From Roseateles sp. (GTDB taxonomy: Bacteria > Pseudomonadota > Gammaproteobacteria > Burkholderiales > Burkholderiaceae_C), in contig JAEUPJ010000077.1 in assembly GCA_016790285.1 (NCBI GenBank), forward strand, positions 1-64,000: a DNA stretch of 64,000 bases, in the 5' to 3' direction. How positions within the stretch are numbered: position 1 is the first letter of the stretch; the number at the start of each line of letters is the position of its first letter. The notes beneath the pieces are model-generated. The model worked only from the letters and a program-made list of their open reading frames with translations. It had not been told where the DNA came from and did no database searches. Of the stretch, positions 16,801-26,183 are shown one piece after another. A program made the position numbers and the translations under genes.

Positions 16801-17510
16801 GCCGCTTCGACACCCCCACGCCCGAGCAGACCGCCGCGGTGGACGCCGCCATCAAGACGCGCCATTCGCTGCGCGCCTTCCTGCCGACGCCCGTGCCGCG
16901 CCAGACGGTGGAGGACATCCTGGAGGTCGCCCGCTGGGCGCCGTCGGGCACCAACACGCAGCCCTGGCAGGTGCATGTGCTGACGGGCGAGGCGCTCAAG
17001 CGCGTGTCCGGCCGCATCCAAGCCGCCTACCTCGACCCCGAGCAGAACGCCGCGCACAAGGAGGCCTACGCCTACTACCCCAACGAGTGGCGCAGCCCCT
17101 ACATCGACCGGCGCCGCAAGGTGGGCTGGGACCTTTACGGGCTGCTGGGCATCGCCAAGACCGACAAGGCGCGCATGCAGCACCAGCACGGTCGCAACTT
17201 CATCTTCTTCGACGCGCCGGTGGGCATGTTCTTCACCATCGACCGCGTCATGCAGCAGGGCTCGTGGCTGGACTACGGCATGTTCCTGCAGAACGTGATG
17301 ATCGCGGCCCGCGCGCGTGGCCTGCACACCTGCCCGCAGGCCGCCTTCACGCAGTTCCACCGCCTCATCGCCGAGGCGTTGCAGCTCGGCGAGGAGCAGA
17401 CGCTGGTGTGCGGCATGTCGCTGGGCTTCGCTGACCCGGCGGCCGTCGAGAACAGCCTCGTCACCGAGCGCGCGCCGGTCGCCGAGTTCACCCGCTTCCT
17501 GGAGGACTGA
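16797..17510 (+). CDS. Nitroreductase family FMN oxidoreductase
   Basis: A 237-aa flavoprotein of the nitroreductase superfamily: RHSLRAFLPTPVPRQTVEDI with ARWAPSGTNTQPWQ near the N-terminus, the usual FMN phosphate and isoalloxazine contacts, and CGMSLGFADP near the C-terminus. It would reduce nitro or quinone-like compounds with NAD(P)H. The conserved block is complete and length matches the NfnB/PnbA-like group. It is translationally coupled to the thioesterase (ATGA) and followed by the antiporter with a TGATG junction. Physiological substrate unknown. Confidence 0.85.
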   Translation: MSRFDTPTPEQTAAVDAAIKTRHSLRAFLPTPVPRQTVEDILEVARWAPSGTNTQPWQVHVLTGEALKRVSGRIQAAYLDPEQNAAHKEAYAYYPNEWRSPYIDRRRKVGWDLYGLLGIAKTDKARMQHQHGRNFIFFDAPVGMFFTIDRVMQQGSWLDYGMFLQNVMIAARARGLHTCPQAAFTQFHRLIAEALQLGEEQTLVCGMSLGFADPAAVENSLVTERAPVAEFTRFLED

Positions 17511-18835
17511 TGGCCCTCGCTGGCGCTGAACTTGGCCTGGCCTGGGCCACGCCCTTTGCCGGGCTGCTGCTGTCGATCGCCGTGATGCCGTTGGCGGCCC
17601 CCGCCGTGTGGCACCACCACTTCGGCAAGATCGCGGCCGGCTGGACGCTGGCCCTGCTGCTGCCCTTCACGCTCGCCTTCGGGGCCGGCGCCACGGGCGG
17701 CGTGCTGCTGCACACGCTGGTGGAGGAGTACCTGCCCTTCACCATCCTGCTGGGCGCGCTCTACACGGCGGCGGGGGGCATCTACATCCGCGGCAACCTG
17801 CACGGCACCCCGACGCTGAACGCCGGCATCATGGCGGTGGGGGCGGTGCTCGCGAGCTTCATGGGCACCACGGGGGCGTCGATGCTGTTGATCCGCCCCC
17901 TCATCCGCGCCAACGACAACCGGCGCCACAACGCGCACGTGGTGGTGTTCTTCATCTTCATCGTCAGCAATGTGGGCGGTGCGCTCACGCCGCTGGGCGA
18001 CCCGCCGCTCTTCCTGGGTTTCCTGCAGGGCGTGAGTTTCTTCTGGACGGCGACCCACCTCTGGGCCGAGACCGGCTTCCTGCTCGCGAGCCTGCTGGCC
18101 GTGTTCTGGGTCGTCGACAACTGGCTCTACCGCAAGGAGGGCGTGACGCCGGCCGACCCCACGCCCGACACACCGCGCCTGGGCCTGGAGGGCACCATCA
18201 ACCTGCTGCCGCTGGCCGCTGCCGTGGGCCTGGTGCTGATGAGCGGCACCTGGAAGCCGGGCATCGTCTTCGACCTCTGGGGCACGCCGCTGCCGCTGCA
18301 GGCGCTGGTGCGTGACGTCGGCCTCGTGGCCGTGGCGCTGGTGTCGCTGGCCATCACGCCGGCCGGCGTGCGCGAGAAGAACCGCTTCAGCTGGGCGCCC
18401 ATGGAAGAGGTGGCCAAGCTCTTCATCGCCATCTTCCTGACGATGGTGCCCGTCATCGCCATGCTCAAGGCCGGGCCGAACGGTGTCTTCGCGCCGCTGG
18501 CAGCGATGCTCGATTCGCCCGCCGCCTATTTCTGGCTCACCGGCGGGCTGTCTTCGGTGCTGGACAACGCGCCCACCTACCTCGCCTTCTTCAACCTGGC
18601 CGGTGGCGACGCCGCGCGGCTGATGACCGAGGGCGCGCCGGTGCTCGCGGCCATCTCGGGCGGCGCCGTCTTCATGGGGGCCATGACCTACATCGGCAAC
18701 GCGCCCAACTTCATGGTCAAGGCGATTGCCGAGGAGCGGGGTGTCAAGATGCCGAGCTTCGGCGGCTACCTGCTGTGGTCGGGTGCGGTGCTGCTGCCTT
18801 TGCTGTTCCTGATGGCCTGGATATGGATGCATTGA
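17510..18835 (+). CDS. NhaD-like sodium:proton antiporter
   Basis: A 441-aa membrane protein with about twelve hydrophobic segments and ion-transporter-superfamily motifs: GTTGASMLLIRPLI, IVSNVGGALTPLGDPPLF and LSSVLDNAPTYLAFFNLAGG. The SN-GG-TP-GDPP and DNAPTY loops mark the two re-entrant hairpins of the NhaD/ArsB/citrate-transporter clan. It probably exchanges Na+ for H+ across the inner membrane. The ATG shares one base with the nitroreductase stop. It overlaps the following dehydrogenase by 13 nt. Confidence 0.84.
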   Translation: MALAGAELGLAWATPFAGLLLSIAVMPLAAPAVWHHHFGKIAAGWTLALLLPFTLAFGAGATGGVLLHTLVEEYLPFTILLGALYTAAGGIYIRGNLHGTPTLNAGIMAVGAVLASFMGTTGASMLLIRPLIRANDNRRHNAHVVVFFIFIVSNVGGALTPLGDPPLFLGFLQGVSFFWTATHLWAETGFLLASLLAVFWVVDNWLYRKEGVTPADPTPDTPRLGLEGTINLLPLAAAVGLVLMSGTWKPGIVFDLWGTPLPLQALVRDVGLVAVALVSLAITPAGVREKNRFSWAPMEEVAKLFIAIFLTMVPVIAMLKAGPNGVFAPLAAMLDSPAAYFWLTGGLSSVLDNAPTYLAFFNLAGGDAARLMTEGAPVLAAISGGAVFMGAMTYIGNAPNFMVKAIAEERGVKMPSFGGYLLWSGAVLLPLLFLMAWIWMH

Positions 18836-19806
18836 AAGTCTTGATCGCCCGCCGCGCGCCGCCGGCGGTGGTGGCGCAGCTGCGCGCGCACCTGGACGCC
18901 GACTACCACGAGGGCGAGCTGCCCCTCACGCCCGACGAGCTGCGCGCGCGGCTGCAGGGCAAGGCCGGCGCCTACATCACCGGCACCGAGCGCATCACGG
19001 CCGAGCTGCTGGATGCCTGCCCCGGCCTGCGCGTGGTGTGCACCATGAGCGTGGGCTACAACCACATCGACCTGGCCGCCTGCACGGCGCGCGGCGTGCT
19101 CGTCACCAACACGCCCGACGTGCTGACGGAGTCCACCGCCGACTTCGGCTTCGCGCTGCTGATGGCCACGGCCCGGCGCATGAGCGAAGGCGAGCGATTG
19201 CTGCGCGACGGCGGCTGGAAGAGCTGGGCCTGGGACTTCCTCGCCGGCGCCGAGGTGCATGGCAGCACGCTCGGCATCCTCGGCATGGGCCGCATCGGCC
19301 AGGCCATCGCCCGGCGCGGGCGCTTCGGTTTCGGCATGCGGGTGGTCTATCACAACCGCTCGCGGCTGCCCGGCGACGTCGAAGCCGAACTGGGCGCGCG
19401 CTACGTCACCAAGGAAGCGCTGCTGCGCGAGGCCGACCACCTCGTGCTGGTGCTGCCCTACTCGGCCGAGTCGCACCACTGCATCGCCGCGCCGGAGCTG
19501 GCGCTGATGAAGCCCACGGCCACGCTCGTGAACGTGGCCCGCGGCGGCATCGTCGACGAAGACGCGCTGGCCGCGGCGCTGCGCGAGCGACGCATTGCGG
19601 CGGCGGGCCTGGACGTCTTCGAGGGCGAGCCGCGTGTGAACCCTGCGCTGCTCACGCTGCCCAACGTCGTGCTCACGCCTCACATCGCCAGCGCCACCAT
19701 GCCCACGCGCGTGGCCATGGCGCAGCTCGCCGCCGACAACCTGATTGCCGCGCTGACCGGCGGCACGCCGCCCACGCCGCTGAACCCCGAAGTTCTTTCC
19801 TCATGA
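18823..19806 (+). CDS. D-2-hydroxyacid dehydrogenase (glyoxylate/hydroxypyruvate reductase type)
   Basis: A 327-aa NAD(P)-dependent dehydrogenase. The nucleotide-binding loop is LGILGMGRIGQAIARRG. Catalytic residues are Arg in VNVARGGIVDE, Glu in DVFEGEPRV and His in LTPHIASA. The family reduces glyoxylate, hydroxypyruvate or other 2-ketoacids. The start ATG at 18823 lies inside the antiporter's last codons in another frame. It is coupled to the next gene by ATGA. The exact ketoacid is not determinable; GhrB-like activity is the best guess. Confidence 0.87.
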   Translation: MDALKVLIARRAPPAVVAQLRAHLDADYHEGELPLTPDELRARLQGKAGAYITGTERITAELLDACPGLRVVCTMSVGYNHIDLAACTARGVLVTNTPDVLTESTADFGFALLMATARRMSEGERLLRDGGWKSWAWDFLAGAEVHGSTLGILGMGRIGQAIARRGRFGFGMRVVYHNRSRLPGDVEAELGARYVTKEALLREADHLVLVLPYSAESHHCIAAPELALMKPTATLVNVARGGIVDEDALAAALRERRIAAAGLDVFEGEPRVNPALLTLPNVVLTPHIASATMPTRVAMAQLAADNLIAALTGGTPPTPLNPEVLSS

Positions 19807-20594
19807 ACCGCCGCCTGATCTGCCTGCTCTGCCTCCTGCCCGCACTCGCCTTCGGGCAGAAGAACAAGAGCGCCCCGCCGCCCCCGCCCGAGCCCGTCGT
19901 CGAGGACAAGACACCGCGCGACCCGAACAAGATCGCCGTGCTGTCCCTGCTGGGCGACAGCGTGCAGCTGCTCAGCCTGAGCCCCGCGCGCGGCGACACC
20001 GTGCAGTCGGGTGAATGGACTGCCACGCCCGCCGGCGGGCTGGACAACGCGGTGCTGCAGGCCCTGGATGCGGCGCTGAAGTCCTCCGGCAAGGGGCGGG
20101 AGGTCAAGCTCTACACCTCGTCCACGCGCAGCCTGTTCGGCGACCCGGCCAACCTCTTCGCGAACGGGCGCCTGGCGCTGCCGGGCAAGCTTGGCGACGC
20201 CGTGCGCCAGAGCGGGGCGGCGCACCTGCTGCTCGTCACGCGCAGCCGCCAGGAGCCGGCGCTGGCCGCGAGCTTGCCGCAGCGCATCCTCACGTCGATC
20301 GAGGGCCCGGGCTTCGTGCTCGACCAGCGCCCGAGCGCGCAGATCGGCTTCGACGGGCGGGGTGGCCTGCCGGTGTTCGCGCCTTTCGTGTCCATCCGCG
20401 TGGCCCTCATCGACTTGAGCGACCTGACGCTGCGGCGCGAGCAGTCGCTGGCCGTCGCGACACGGCTGCCGGTGGCCGCGGCTGACGCCGCCAACCCCTG
20501 GGCCGCCACCACGCCTGAGCAGCGCGTGAAGGCGCTGGAGGCACTCATCGAGGCGGAACTGCCCAAGGCCGTCGCGGGGCTCGTGGCCCCATGA
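19803..20594 (+). CDS. Exported protein of unknown function
   Basis: A 263-aa protein with a signal peptide (MNRRLICLLCLLPALAFG, cut near residue 18-19), a short charged/proline-rich stretch, and a globular domain starting NKIAVLSLLGDSVQLLSLSP. I do not recognise the family. A pattern of alternating strands and a buried region around LLLVTRSRQE suggest a mixed alpha/beta fold, perhaps related to proteins that bind nucleotides or metals in the periplasm, but nothing catalytic is evident. ATGA overlaps tie it to the dehydrogenase upstream and rmuC downstream. Confidence 0.65.
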   Translation: MNRRLICLLCLLPALAFGQKNKSAPPPPPEPVVEDKTPRDPNKIAVLSLLGDSVQLLSLSPARGDTVQSGEWTATPAGGLDNAVLQALDAALKSSGKGREVKLYTSSTRSLFGDPANLFANGRLALPGKLGDAVRQSGAAHLLLVTRSRQEPALAASLPQRILTSIEGPGFVLDQRPSAQIGFDGRGGLPVFAPFVSIRVALIDLSDLTLRREQSLAVATRLPVAAADAANPWAATTPEQRVKALEALIEAELPKAVAGLVAP

Positions 20595-21958
20595 GCATGT
20601 TCGAACTGACGGCGCTGGGCCTGCTGGCGCTGATCCTGGTGCTGCTGGTGCTGATCTGGCTGCGCCACAAGCCCGGGGCCGGCGTGCCGCCTGAACTGCT
20701 GCAGAGCAACGAGCGCCTGGAGCGCGAGCTGCGTGACGAACTCGGCCGCAGTGCCAGCGGCACACGCCAGGAGCTGATGCAAGGGCTGGCGCAGTTCCAG
20801 CAGCTGCTCACGCAGGGCCTGCAGGGCAGCAACCAGTCGCTGGCCGCCCAGGCCCTGGCCGCGCGCGAGGCGCAGGACGCCGCCGCCCAGCGCAGCGCGC
20901 TCGCCCAGACCGAGGCCATGCAGCGGCTGTCCGACGTCATGCGCGAGCAGCTGCAGGCGCTGTCCAAGACCAACGAGCAGCGTCTGGCCGAGCTGCGGCT
21001 CACGGTGGAGCAGCGCCTCACCAGCATCCAGCAGGACAACGAGAAGAAGCTCGAGCAGATGCGCGCCACCGTCGACGAGAAGCTGCACGCCACGCTGGAG
21101 CAGCGCCTGGGCGAGAGCTTCAAGCAGGTGGCCGAACGGCTCGAGCAAGTGCACAAGGGCCTGGGCGAGATGCAGACCCTCGCGCGCGACGTGGGCTCGC
21201 TCAACCGCGTGCTGACCAACGTCAAGACGCGCGGCGTGTTCGGCGAGGTGCAACTCGCCGGCCTGCTGGAGCAGGTGTTCACGCCCGAGCAGTACGCGGC
21301 CAACGTGGCGACGCTGCCGGGTTCTGCCGAGCGCGTGGAGTTCGCCATCAAGCTCCCGGGCCAGCGTGACGACGGCCAGCCGCTGTGGCTGCCCATCGAC
21401 GCCAAGTTCCCGCGCGAGGACTACGAGCGGCTGCTCGACGCCCAGGAGCGCGGCGACCCGGTGGCCGCCGAGGCCTCGGCCAAGGCCATCGAGAGCCGGC
21501 TGCGGCTGGAGGCGCGCACCATCCGCGAGAAGTACATCGGCCCGCCGCACACGACCGACTTCGCCATCCTCTTCGTGCCGACCGAGGGCCTGTACGCCGA
21601 GGCGCTGCGCCGCCCGGGTCTCGTCGAGGGCCTGCAGCGCGAGTTCAAGGTCATGCTCTGCGGCCCCACGACGCTGCTGGCCACGCTCACCAGCCTGCAG
21701 ATGGGCTTTCGCACGCTCGCGCTGGAGAAGCGCAGCGCCGAGGTCTGGGAGGTGCTGGGCGCCGTCAAGACCGAGTTCGGCAAGTTCGGCGACGTGCTCG
21801 CCAAGGCCAAGAAAAAGCTCGAAGAGGCCGGCAACACGCTGGACGCCGCCGAGGTGCGCACCCGCGCCATGACGCGCAAGCTCAAGGGCGTGGAGGCCCT
21901 GCCCGACGACGCCGCCCAGCAGCTGCTGCAGATCAGCCTCGGCGAGGACGCTGAATGA
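20591..21958 (+). CDS. rmuC: DNA recombination protein RmuC
   Basis: A 455-aa protein with an N-terminal membrane helix (LGLLALILVLLVLIWL), a long coiled coil (about 40-190, rich in Gln/Glu/Leu) and the RmuC nuclease-like domain (about 200-430). The domain carries GVFGEVQLAGLLEQV, DAKFPREDYERLLDA and the PD-(D/E)XK-type core, then GPTTLLATLTSLQMGF. RmuC limits rearrangements at inverted repeats in E. coli. Length and order match the family. Start and stop are fused by ATGA to the gene before and the MFS gene after. Confidence 0.92.
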   Translation: MSMFELTALGLLALILVLLVLIWLRHKPGAGVPPELLQSNERLERELRDELGRSASGTRQELMQGLAQFQQLLTQGLQGSNQSLAAQALAAREAQDAAAQRSALAQTEAMQRLSDVMREQLQALSKTNEQRLAELRLTVEQRLTSIQQDNEKKLEQMRATVDEKLHATLEQRLGESFKQVAERLEQVHKGLGEMQTLARDVGSLNRVLTNVKTRGVFGEVQLAGLLEQVFTPEQYAANVATLPGSAERVEFAIKLPGQRDDGQPLWLPIDAKFPREDYERLLDAQERGDPVAAEASAKAIESRLRLEARTIREKYIGPPHTTDFAILFVPTEGLYAEALRRPGLVEGLQREFKVMLCGPTTLLATLTSLQMGFRTLALEKRSAEVWEVLGAVKTEFGKFGDVLAKAKKKLEEAGNTLDAAEVRTRAMTRKLKGVEALPDDAAQQLLQISLGEDAE

Positions 21959-23115
21959 CCGAAGGCGCTCCGGCGCACCAGCACCTGCGCCACGCCTTCC
22001 CGTGGCTGATCGCCACGATGATCTGCGTGCATGCCTGCATGGCCACCACGCGCGTCACCGCGAGCCTGTGGGTGCTGAGCCAGGGCTACGGCGAGGCCTC
22101 CGTCGGCATGCTGCTGAGCCTGTTTGCCGTGGCGCCCATCGCGCTGTCGCTCTGGGCCGGGCGGCTGGCCGACCGGCACGGCTTTCACCGCCCCGTCGGC
22201 GTGGGCGTGGGCATGGCCTTCGTGGGCGCGCTGCTGGCCCTCGTCATCCCGCAGCTCTGGGCGATTGCGACCGGCTGCCTGCTGTGCGGCGGTGCTGTGG
22301 CGGTGGCGGCCGTGGCCTTGCAGCGCGAGGCCGGGCTGATGGCCGAGGCGCCGGGCGAACTCAAGAAGATCTTCAGCTGGATGGCCCTGGGGCCGGCGCT
22401 GTCCAACGCCGTCTCGCCCATCGTGGCGGGCCTGCTCATCGACCTCGTCGGCATGTGGGCGGCCTTCGGCTTCGCCACGCTGCTGCCGGTGCTGGCCTGG
22501 GTGCTGGCGCGCAAGGTGCCGCCCAACCCGCCGGTGGTGCGCACCAAGAGCTTTCGCGAGCGCGCCGCGTGGGACCTGTTCCGGCTGCCGGCCTACCGGC
22601 GGCTGCTGCTGGTGAACCTGGCGCTGTCGGCAGGCTGGGACGCGCACAGCTTCGTTGTGCCCGTGGTGGGGCATGCGCGCGGGCTCTCCGCCTCCAGCAT
22701 CGGCCTGGTGCTGGGCAGCTTCGCCGTGGCGGCCACGGTGGTGCGCCTGGCCATCGTGCGCTTTGCCGACGACATCGACGAGGCCCGCGCCCTGCGCGCC
22801 GCGATGACGCTGGCCATGCTCACCTTCGTGGCCTACGCCTGGCTGCCCGGCACGGCCGGGCTGGTGTGCGGCTCGGCCCTGCTCGGCGTCGCGCTGGGCT
22901 CGGTGCAGCCCATGATTCTGGCCATGCTGCACCGCGCCACGCCGCCGGAGCGCCACGGCCAGGCGCTGGGCTTGCGCATGCTCACCGTCAACGGCGCGAC
23001 CGTGGCCATGCCCATGGGTTTCGGCATGCTGGCCGCGGCCACGGCACTGGCGGCGCCGATGTGGGTGATGGCCGCCGCCCTGCTGGCCGCGCAGTGGCCG
23101 GCGCGCAAGCTCTAG
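21955..23115 (+). CDS. Major facilitator superfamily transporter
   Basis: A 386-aa protein with twelve predicted membrane helices and MFS motif A in LSLWAGRLADRHGF between helices 2 and 3. A weaker copy in the second half (RFADDIDEARAL) follows a central loop (RKVPPNPPVVRTKSFRERAA). Substrate cannot be assigned; the overall look is that of drug/metabolite exporters. It ends the overlapping gene chain that began at 15413, and a 64-nt gap with its own ribosome site separates it from the CHAT gene. Confidence 0.85.
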   Translation: MTEGAPAHQHLRHAFPWLIATMICVHACMATTRVTASLWVLSQGYGEASVGMLLSLFAVAPIALSLWAGRLADRHGFHRPVGVGVGMAFVGALLALVIPQLWAIATGCLLCGGAVAVAAVALQREAGLMAEAPGELKKIFSWMALGPALSNAVSPIVAGLLIDLVGMWAAFGFATLLPVLAWVLARKVPPNPPVVRTKSFRERAAWDLFRLPAYRRLLLVNLALSAGWDAHSFVVPVVGHARGLSASSIGLVLGSFAVAATVVRLAIVRFADDIDEARALRAAMTLAMLTFVAYAWLPGTAGLVCGSALLGVALGSVQPMILAMLHRATPPERHGQALGLRMLTVNGATVAMPMGFGMLAAATALAAPMWVMAAALLAAQWPARKL

Positions 23116-23179
23116 ACCCCGCGTTCACGGGCGCCCCCCGGCGCCACGCTGCCGATAGCATCGCGGCCGGAGGTGCCCG

Positions 23180-26173
23180 ATGCGCAAACGGCTTTGGCTG
23201 CTGGTGGCGGTGCTGGCGACGACATCCGCGCTGGCCCAGGTCGACGACGAGGCGGGCGAGTCGCCCGCGGCGCTGATGCCCGCGGCCGAGGCGCAGGCGC
23301 TGCTGGCCCAGCCGTTGCCGGCCGACCCCGCGGCTCGCCTGGCGCTGCTGCAGCAGCAGGCGAGGGCGGCGCAGTCGCTGGAGCAGCGCGGCCGCTGGGT
23401 GGAGCTGCTGGGCGAGGTCGCGCAGATGGCGCGCAACCAACCCGGGGGCGAGGCCTGGGTGCGGCAGTACCTGAGCGCGGAGTTCGTGTGGGGCAGCTCC
23501 GGCAAGTCGCTGGCCGCGGCCGATGCCTTTGCCAATGACACCTCGCTGCCCCTGCCCACGCGCGCGTCGGCCGCGCTGCGCCACGTTTATGCCCTGGCCC
23601 AGGCGCGTGACCGCGCGCAGCTCGAGCGCATGTGGTCGCGCGCCCAGGGGCTGGTGCAGCAGGCACTGGCGTCACTGGCGAACGACCCCGCCGCCACGCT
23701 GCGCCTGCAGGTCGACCGGTTGCAGGTGCGCTCGGAGATCGAGCGCTGGCAGGGCCGGCAGGCTGACGCCGTAGCCTCGCTGCGGGAGGCCGTGCGGCTG
23801 GCGCAGCAGGGGCTGGAGACCGCCCGCGCCGGGGGCAAGCCGCCGCGCGACCCCGCCGTGCAGGACGCCTACGGCTGGTACGACGGCTCGCAGGGCATGC
23901 TCACCTACGCCCTCGTGCGCCAGGGCCGCGCACCGGAGGCGGTGCAGATCGGCCAGACCAACCTCGCGCTGTGGCGCGCCGGGCAGATCACTGACGCCCT
24001 CGGGGCGCGCTGGCACTACCGCCTTGCGCAGGCGCAGGTGGCCTCGCGCCAGTACGCCGTGGCGCTGGAGAACGCCCAGCGCGCCGACGACATGCTTCAG
24101 CGCGCCGGCGCCAGCCCCGCGAGCCACGCGCGCTGGCTGGCGCGGCAGGAGCAGGTGAGGTCCCTCATCGGGCTGCGCCGCTGGGCCGAGGCCGACGCGT
24201 TCTACGCCGAGTTCCTGGGCAGCCTGCCCGCCGACAGCCTCGCCCGCGAGCGCGCCAGCGACTGGCGGCTTCGCGCGCTGCTGGCCGCCAAGGCGGGCCG
24301 CCTGGACGAAGGCCTGGAGATCGTCGAGCGCATCCACAAGAGCCGCCTGCGGCTCTACGGCGAGGCGCACCCGCAGACGCAGGAGGCCGCGGGCGTGCGG
24401 GCGCTCGTGCGGCTGCTCAAGGGCGACCTGGCCGGCGCCTGGAGCGACTACCAGCCCCTCTTCGTGGCGCTGCTGGACACGCCCGGCGGCTGGCTGGACC
24501 TGGACATGAGCGGCGCGCGCGGCTTCGTGCTCGGCCTGGCCTTCGACGAATACTTGCGCGAGGTGGCCGCGCGGGCGCAGCGCGGCGAGAAGCTCGAGCA
24601 GGCCTGGATCGACCGCGCGCTGCAGGTGGCCGACCGGCTGCAGACCGGCAGCACCCACCGCGCGCTGGTGGACGCCAGCGCCCGCTTGCTTGCCGCCACC
24701 CCCGCGCTGCGCGCCCAGCTGGAGGAGGAGCAGGCGCTGCGTGCGGCTGCGGCCTCGCGCAACAGCACGCTCTTTGCGACGCTTGGCGAGGAGGACCGCC
24801 TGCGCCGGCGCAACAGCAGCGAAGAGACCAAGGCGCAGCTCAAGGCCTTGCCCGACGCCGAGCGCAAGAAGCGGCAAAAGGAGATGGCCGACGAGCTGGC
24901 CGCCGTGCGCGAGCAGGCCCGCCAGCAGCGCGAGGCCGCGCAGGCCGCGCGCGAGGCGCTCAATGCGCAGCGCGAGCGCATCGCCACGACCTACCCGGCG
25001 TATGCCGACCTCGTGACGCCCACGCTGCCGGCGCCTGCGGCCTTGCAGAAGCTGCTGTCGCCGGGCGAAGCACTGCTCGTCGTGCACCCGATGGAGGGCG
25101 GGACGCTCGCCTGGTGGGTGGCGCCAGGCGGCCCGGCGCGCGTCGTGGCCTCGCCCATCGGCGCGGCGGCCTGGGTCGAGAAGGTCGGCCGGCTGCGCGC
25201 GGCGCTGGACCTCGGCACCGGCAAGCCGCCCGTGCTGCCGGTAGAGGGCTTGCACGAGGTCTGGCGCGAACTCGTCGCGCCCCTGCAGCCGGGGGGCGAC
25301 GTGAAGAGCCTGCTCGTGGCCGCCGACGGCGCCCTGGCGGGCTTGCCTTTCGCTGCCGTGCTCACGGCGCCCGAGCCTGGGGCGTTTGTCGCGCGGCGCA
25401 TGGCCGTCACGCAGTTGCCCTCGGCCGGCGCGCTCGCCGCACTGCGCCGCGTGGCGGCACCCCCGGTCGCGCCCAAGCCGTTGTTTGGGGTGGGCGACCC
25501 GCAGTTCAAGTCCGGCGCCAAGGCCGGCCGCGCGGCGCTCGGGCAGTCGGCCACGAAGTACGACGCCGCCTGGGGCTTCAGCTATGGCGACATCCCGCCG
25601 CTGCCAGAGACGCGGGCGGAGCTGCAGGCGCTGGCCAAGGCGCTCGGCGCCAATGCGCAGGCCGATCTGCTGCTGGGTGCTGCCGCCACGCGTGAGGCCG
25701 TGCTGGCCGCGCCGCTGTCTGACCGGCGCGTGGTGGCTTTCGCCACGCACGGGCTGATGCCGGGCGAGCTGCCGGGCATCTCCAAGCCGGCCCTCGCCCT
25801 GGCGCCCGCCGGCGACGGCACGGCGTCGCCCCTGCTGGAGCTGGACGACGTGCTCACGCTGCGGCTGAATGCGCAGTCGGTGCTGCTGTCGGCCTGCAAC
25901 ACCGCGGCCGGCGAGCAGGGCGGGGCGGCCATGTCGGGGCTGGTGCGGGGCTTCTTCTTTGCGGGCGGGCGCTCGGTGCTGGCCACGCACTGGGCGGTGG
26001 AGACGGCGTCGGCCGCGGCGCTCACCGCGGCCACCTTCTCGGCCAGCGCACCGCGCGCCGAGGCGCTGCGCCTCGCGCAAGTGAGGATGATCGAGGGACA
26101 ACTCGGTGGCGGTCGCTGGTCGCATCCGTTCTACTGGGCCGGCTACGCCCTGTTCGGCGACCCCGCGAGATAG
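23180..26173 (+). CDS. Exported TPR-CHAT caspase-like protease
   Basis: A 997-aa protein with an N-terminal signal peptide (RKRLWLLVAVLATTSALAQ, cleavage near residue 20). A helical TPR-like region follows (about 60-450, with repeats such as RWHYRLAQAQVASRQYAVAL), then a charged coiled coil (about 540-620) and a C-terminal CHAT domain (about 660-997). The caspase-type dyad is His857 in VAFATHGLM and Cys906 in LLSACNTAAGE, and the family end signature WAGYALFGDP is present, so the peptidase looks active. The signal peptide puts it in the periplasm, unlike the cytoplasmic TPR-CHAT of CRISPR type III-E. It is followed 10 nt later by a FecR-domain gene and then a CHASE2 c-di-GMP enzyme. GGAGG precedes the ATG. 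Confidence 0.9.
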   Translation: MRKRLWLLVAVLATTSALAQVDDEAGESPAALMPAAEAQALLAQPLPADPAARLALLQQQARAAQSLEQRGRWVELLGEVAQMARNQPGGEAWVRQYLSAEFVWGSSGKSLAAADAFANDTSLPLPTRASAALRHVYALAQARDRAQLERMWSRAQGLVQQALASLANDPAATLRLQVDRLQVRSEIERWQGRQADAVASLREAVRLAQQGLETARAGGKPPRDPAVQDAYGWYDGSQGMLTYALVRQGRAPEAVQIGQTNLALWRAGQITDALGARWHYRLAQAQVASRQYAVALENAQRADDMLQRAGASPASHARWLARQEQVRSLIGLRRWAEADAFYAEFLGSLPADSLARERASDWRLRALLAAKAGRLDEGLEIVERIHKSRLRLYGEAHPQTQEAAGVRALVRLLKGDLAGAWSDYQPLFVALLDTPGGWLDLDMSGARGFVLGLAFDEYLREVAARAQRGEKLEQAWIDRALQVADRLQTGSTHRALVDASARLLAATPALRAQLEEEQALRAAAASRNSTLFATLGEEDRLRRRNSSEETKAQLKALPDAERKKRQKEMADELAAVREQARQQREAAQAAREALNAQRERIATTYPAYADLVTPTLPAPAALQKLLSPGEALLVVHPMEGGTLAWWVAPGGPARVVASPIGAAAWVEKVGRLRAALDLGTGKPPVLPVEGLHEVWRELVAPLQPGGDVKSLLVAADGALAGLPFAAVLTAPEPGAFVARRMAVTQLPSAGALAALRRVAAPPVAPKPLFGVGDPQFKSGAKAGRAALGQSATKYDAAWGFSYGDIPPLPETRAELQALAKALGANAQADLLLGAAATREAVLAAPLSDRRVVAFATHGLMPGELPGISKPALALAPAGDGTASPLLELDDVLTLRLNAQSVLLSACNTAAGEQGGAAMSGLVRGFFFAGGRSVLATHWAVETASAAALTAATFSASAPRAEALRLAQVRMIEGQLGGGRWSHPFYWAGYALFGDPAR

Positions 26174-26183
26174 GAGACCTGGA

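Noticed and set aside
23180..26173. TPR-CHAT as a CRISPR type III-E accessory protease
   Set aside because: It has a signal peptide and there is no cas gene or repeat array in the window.
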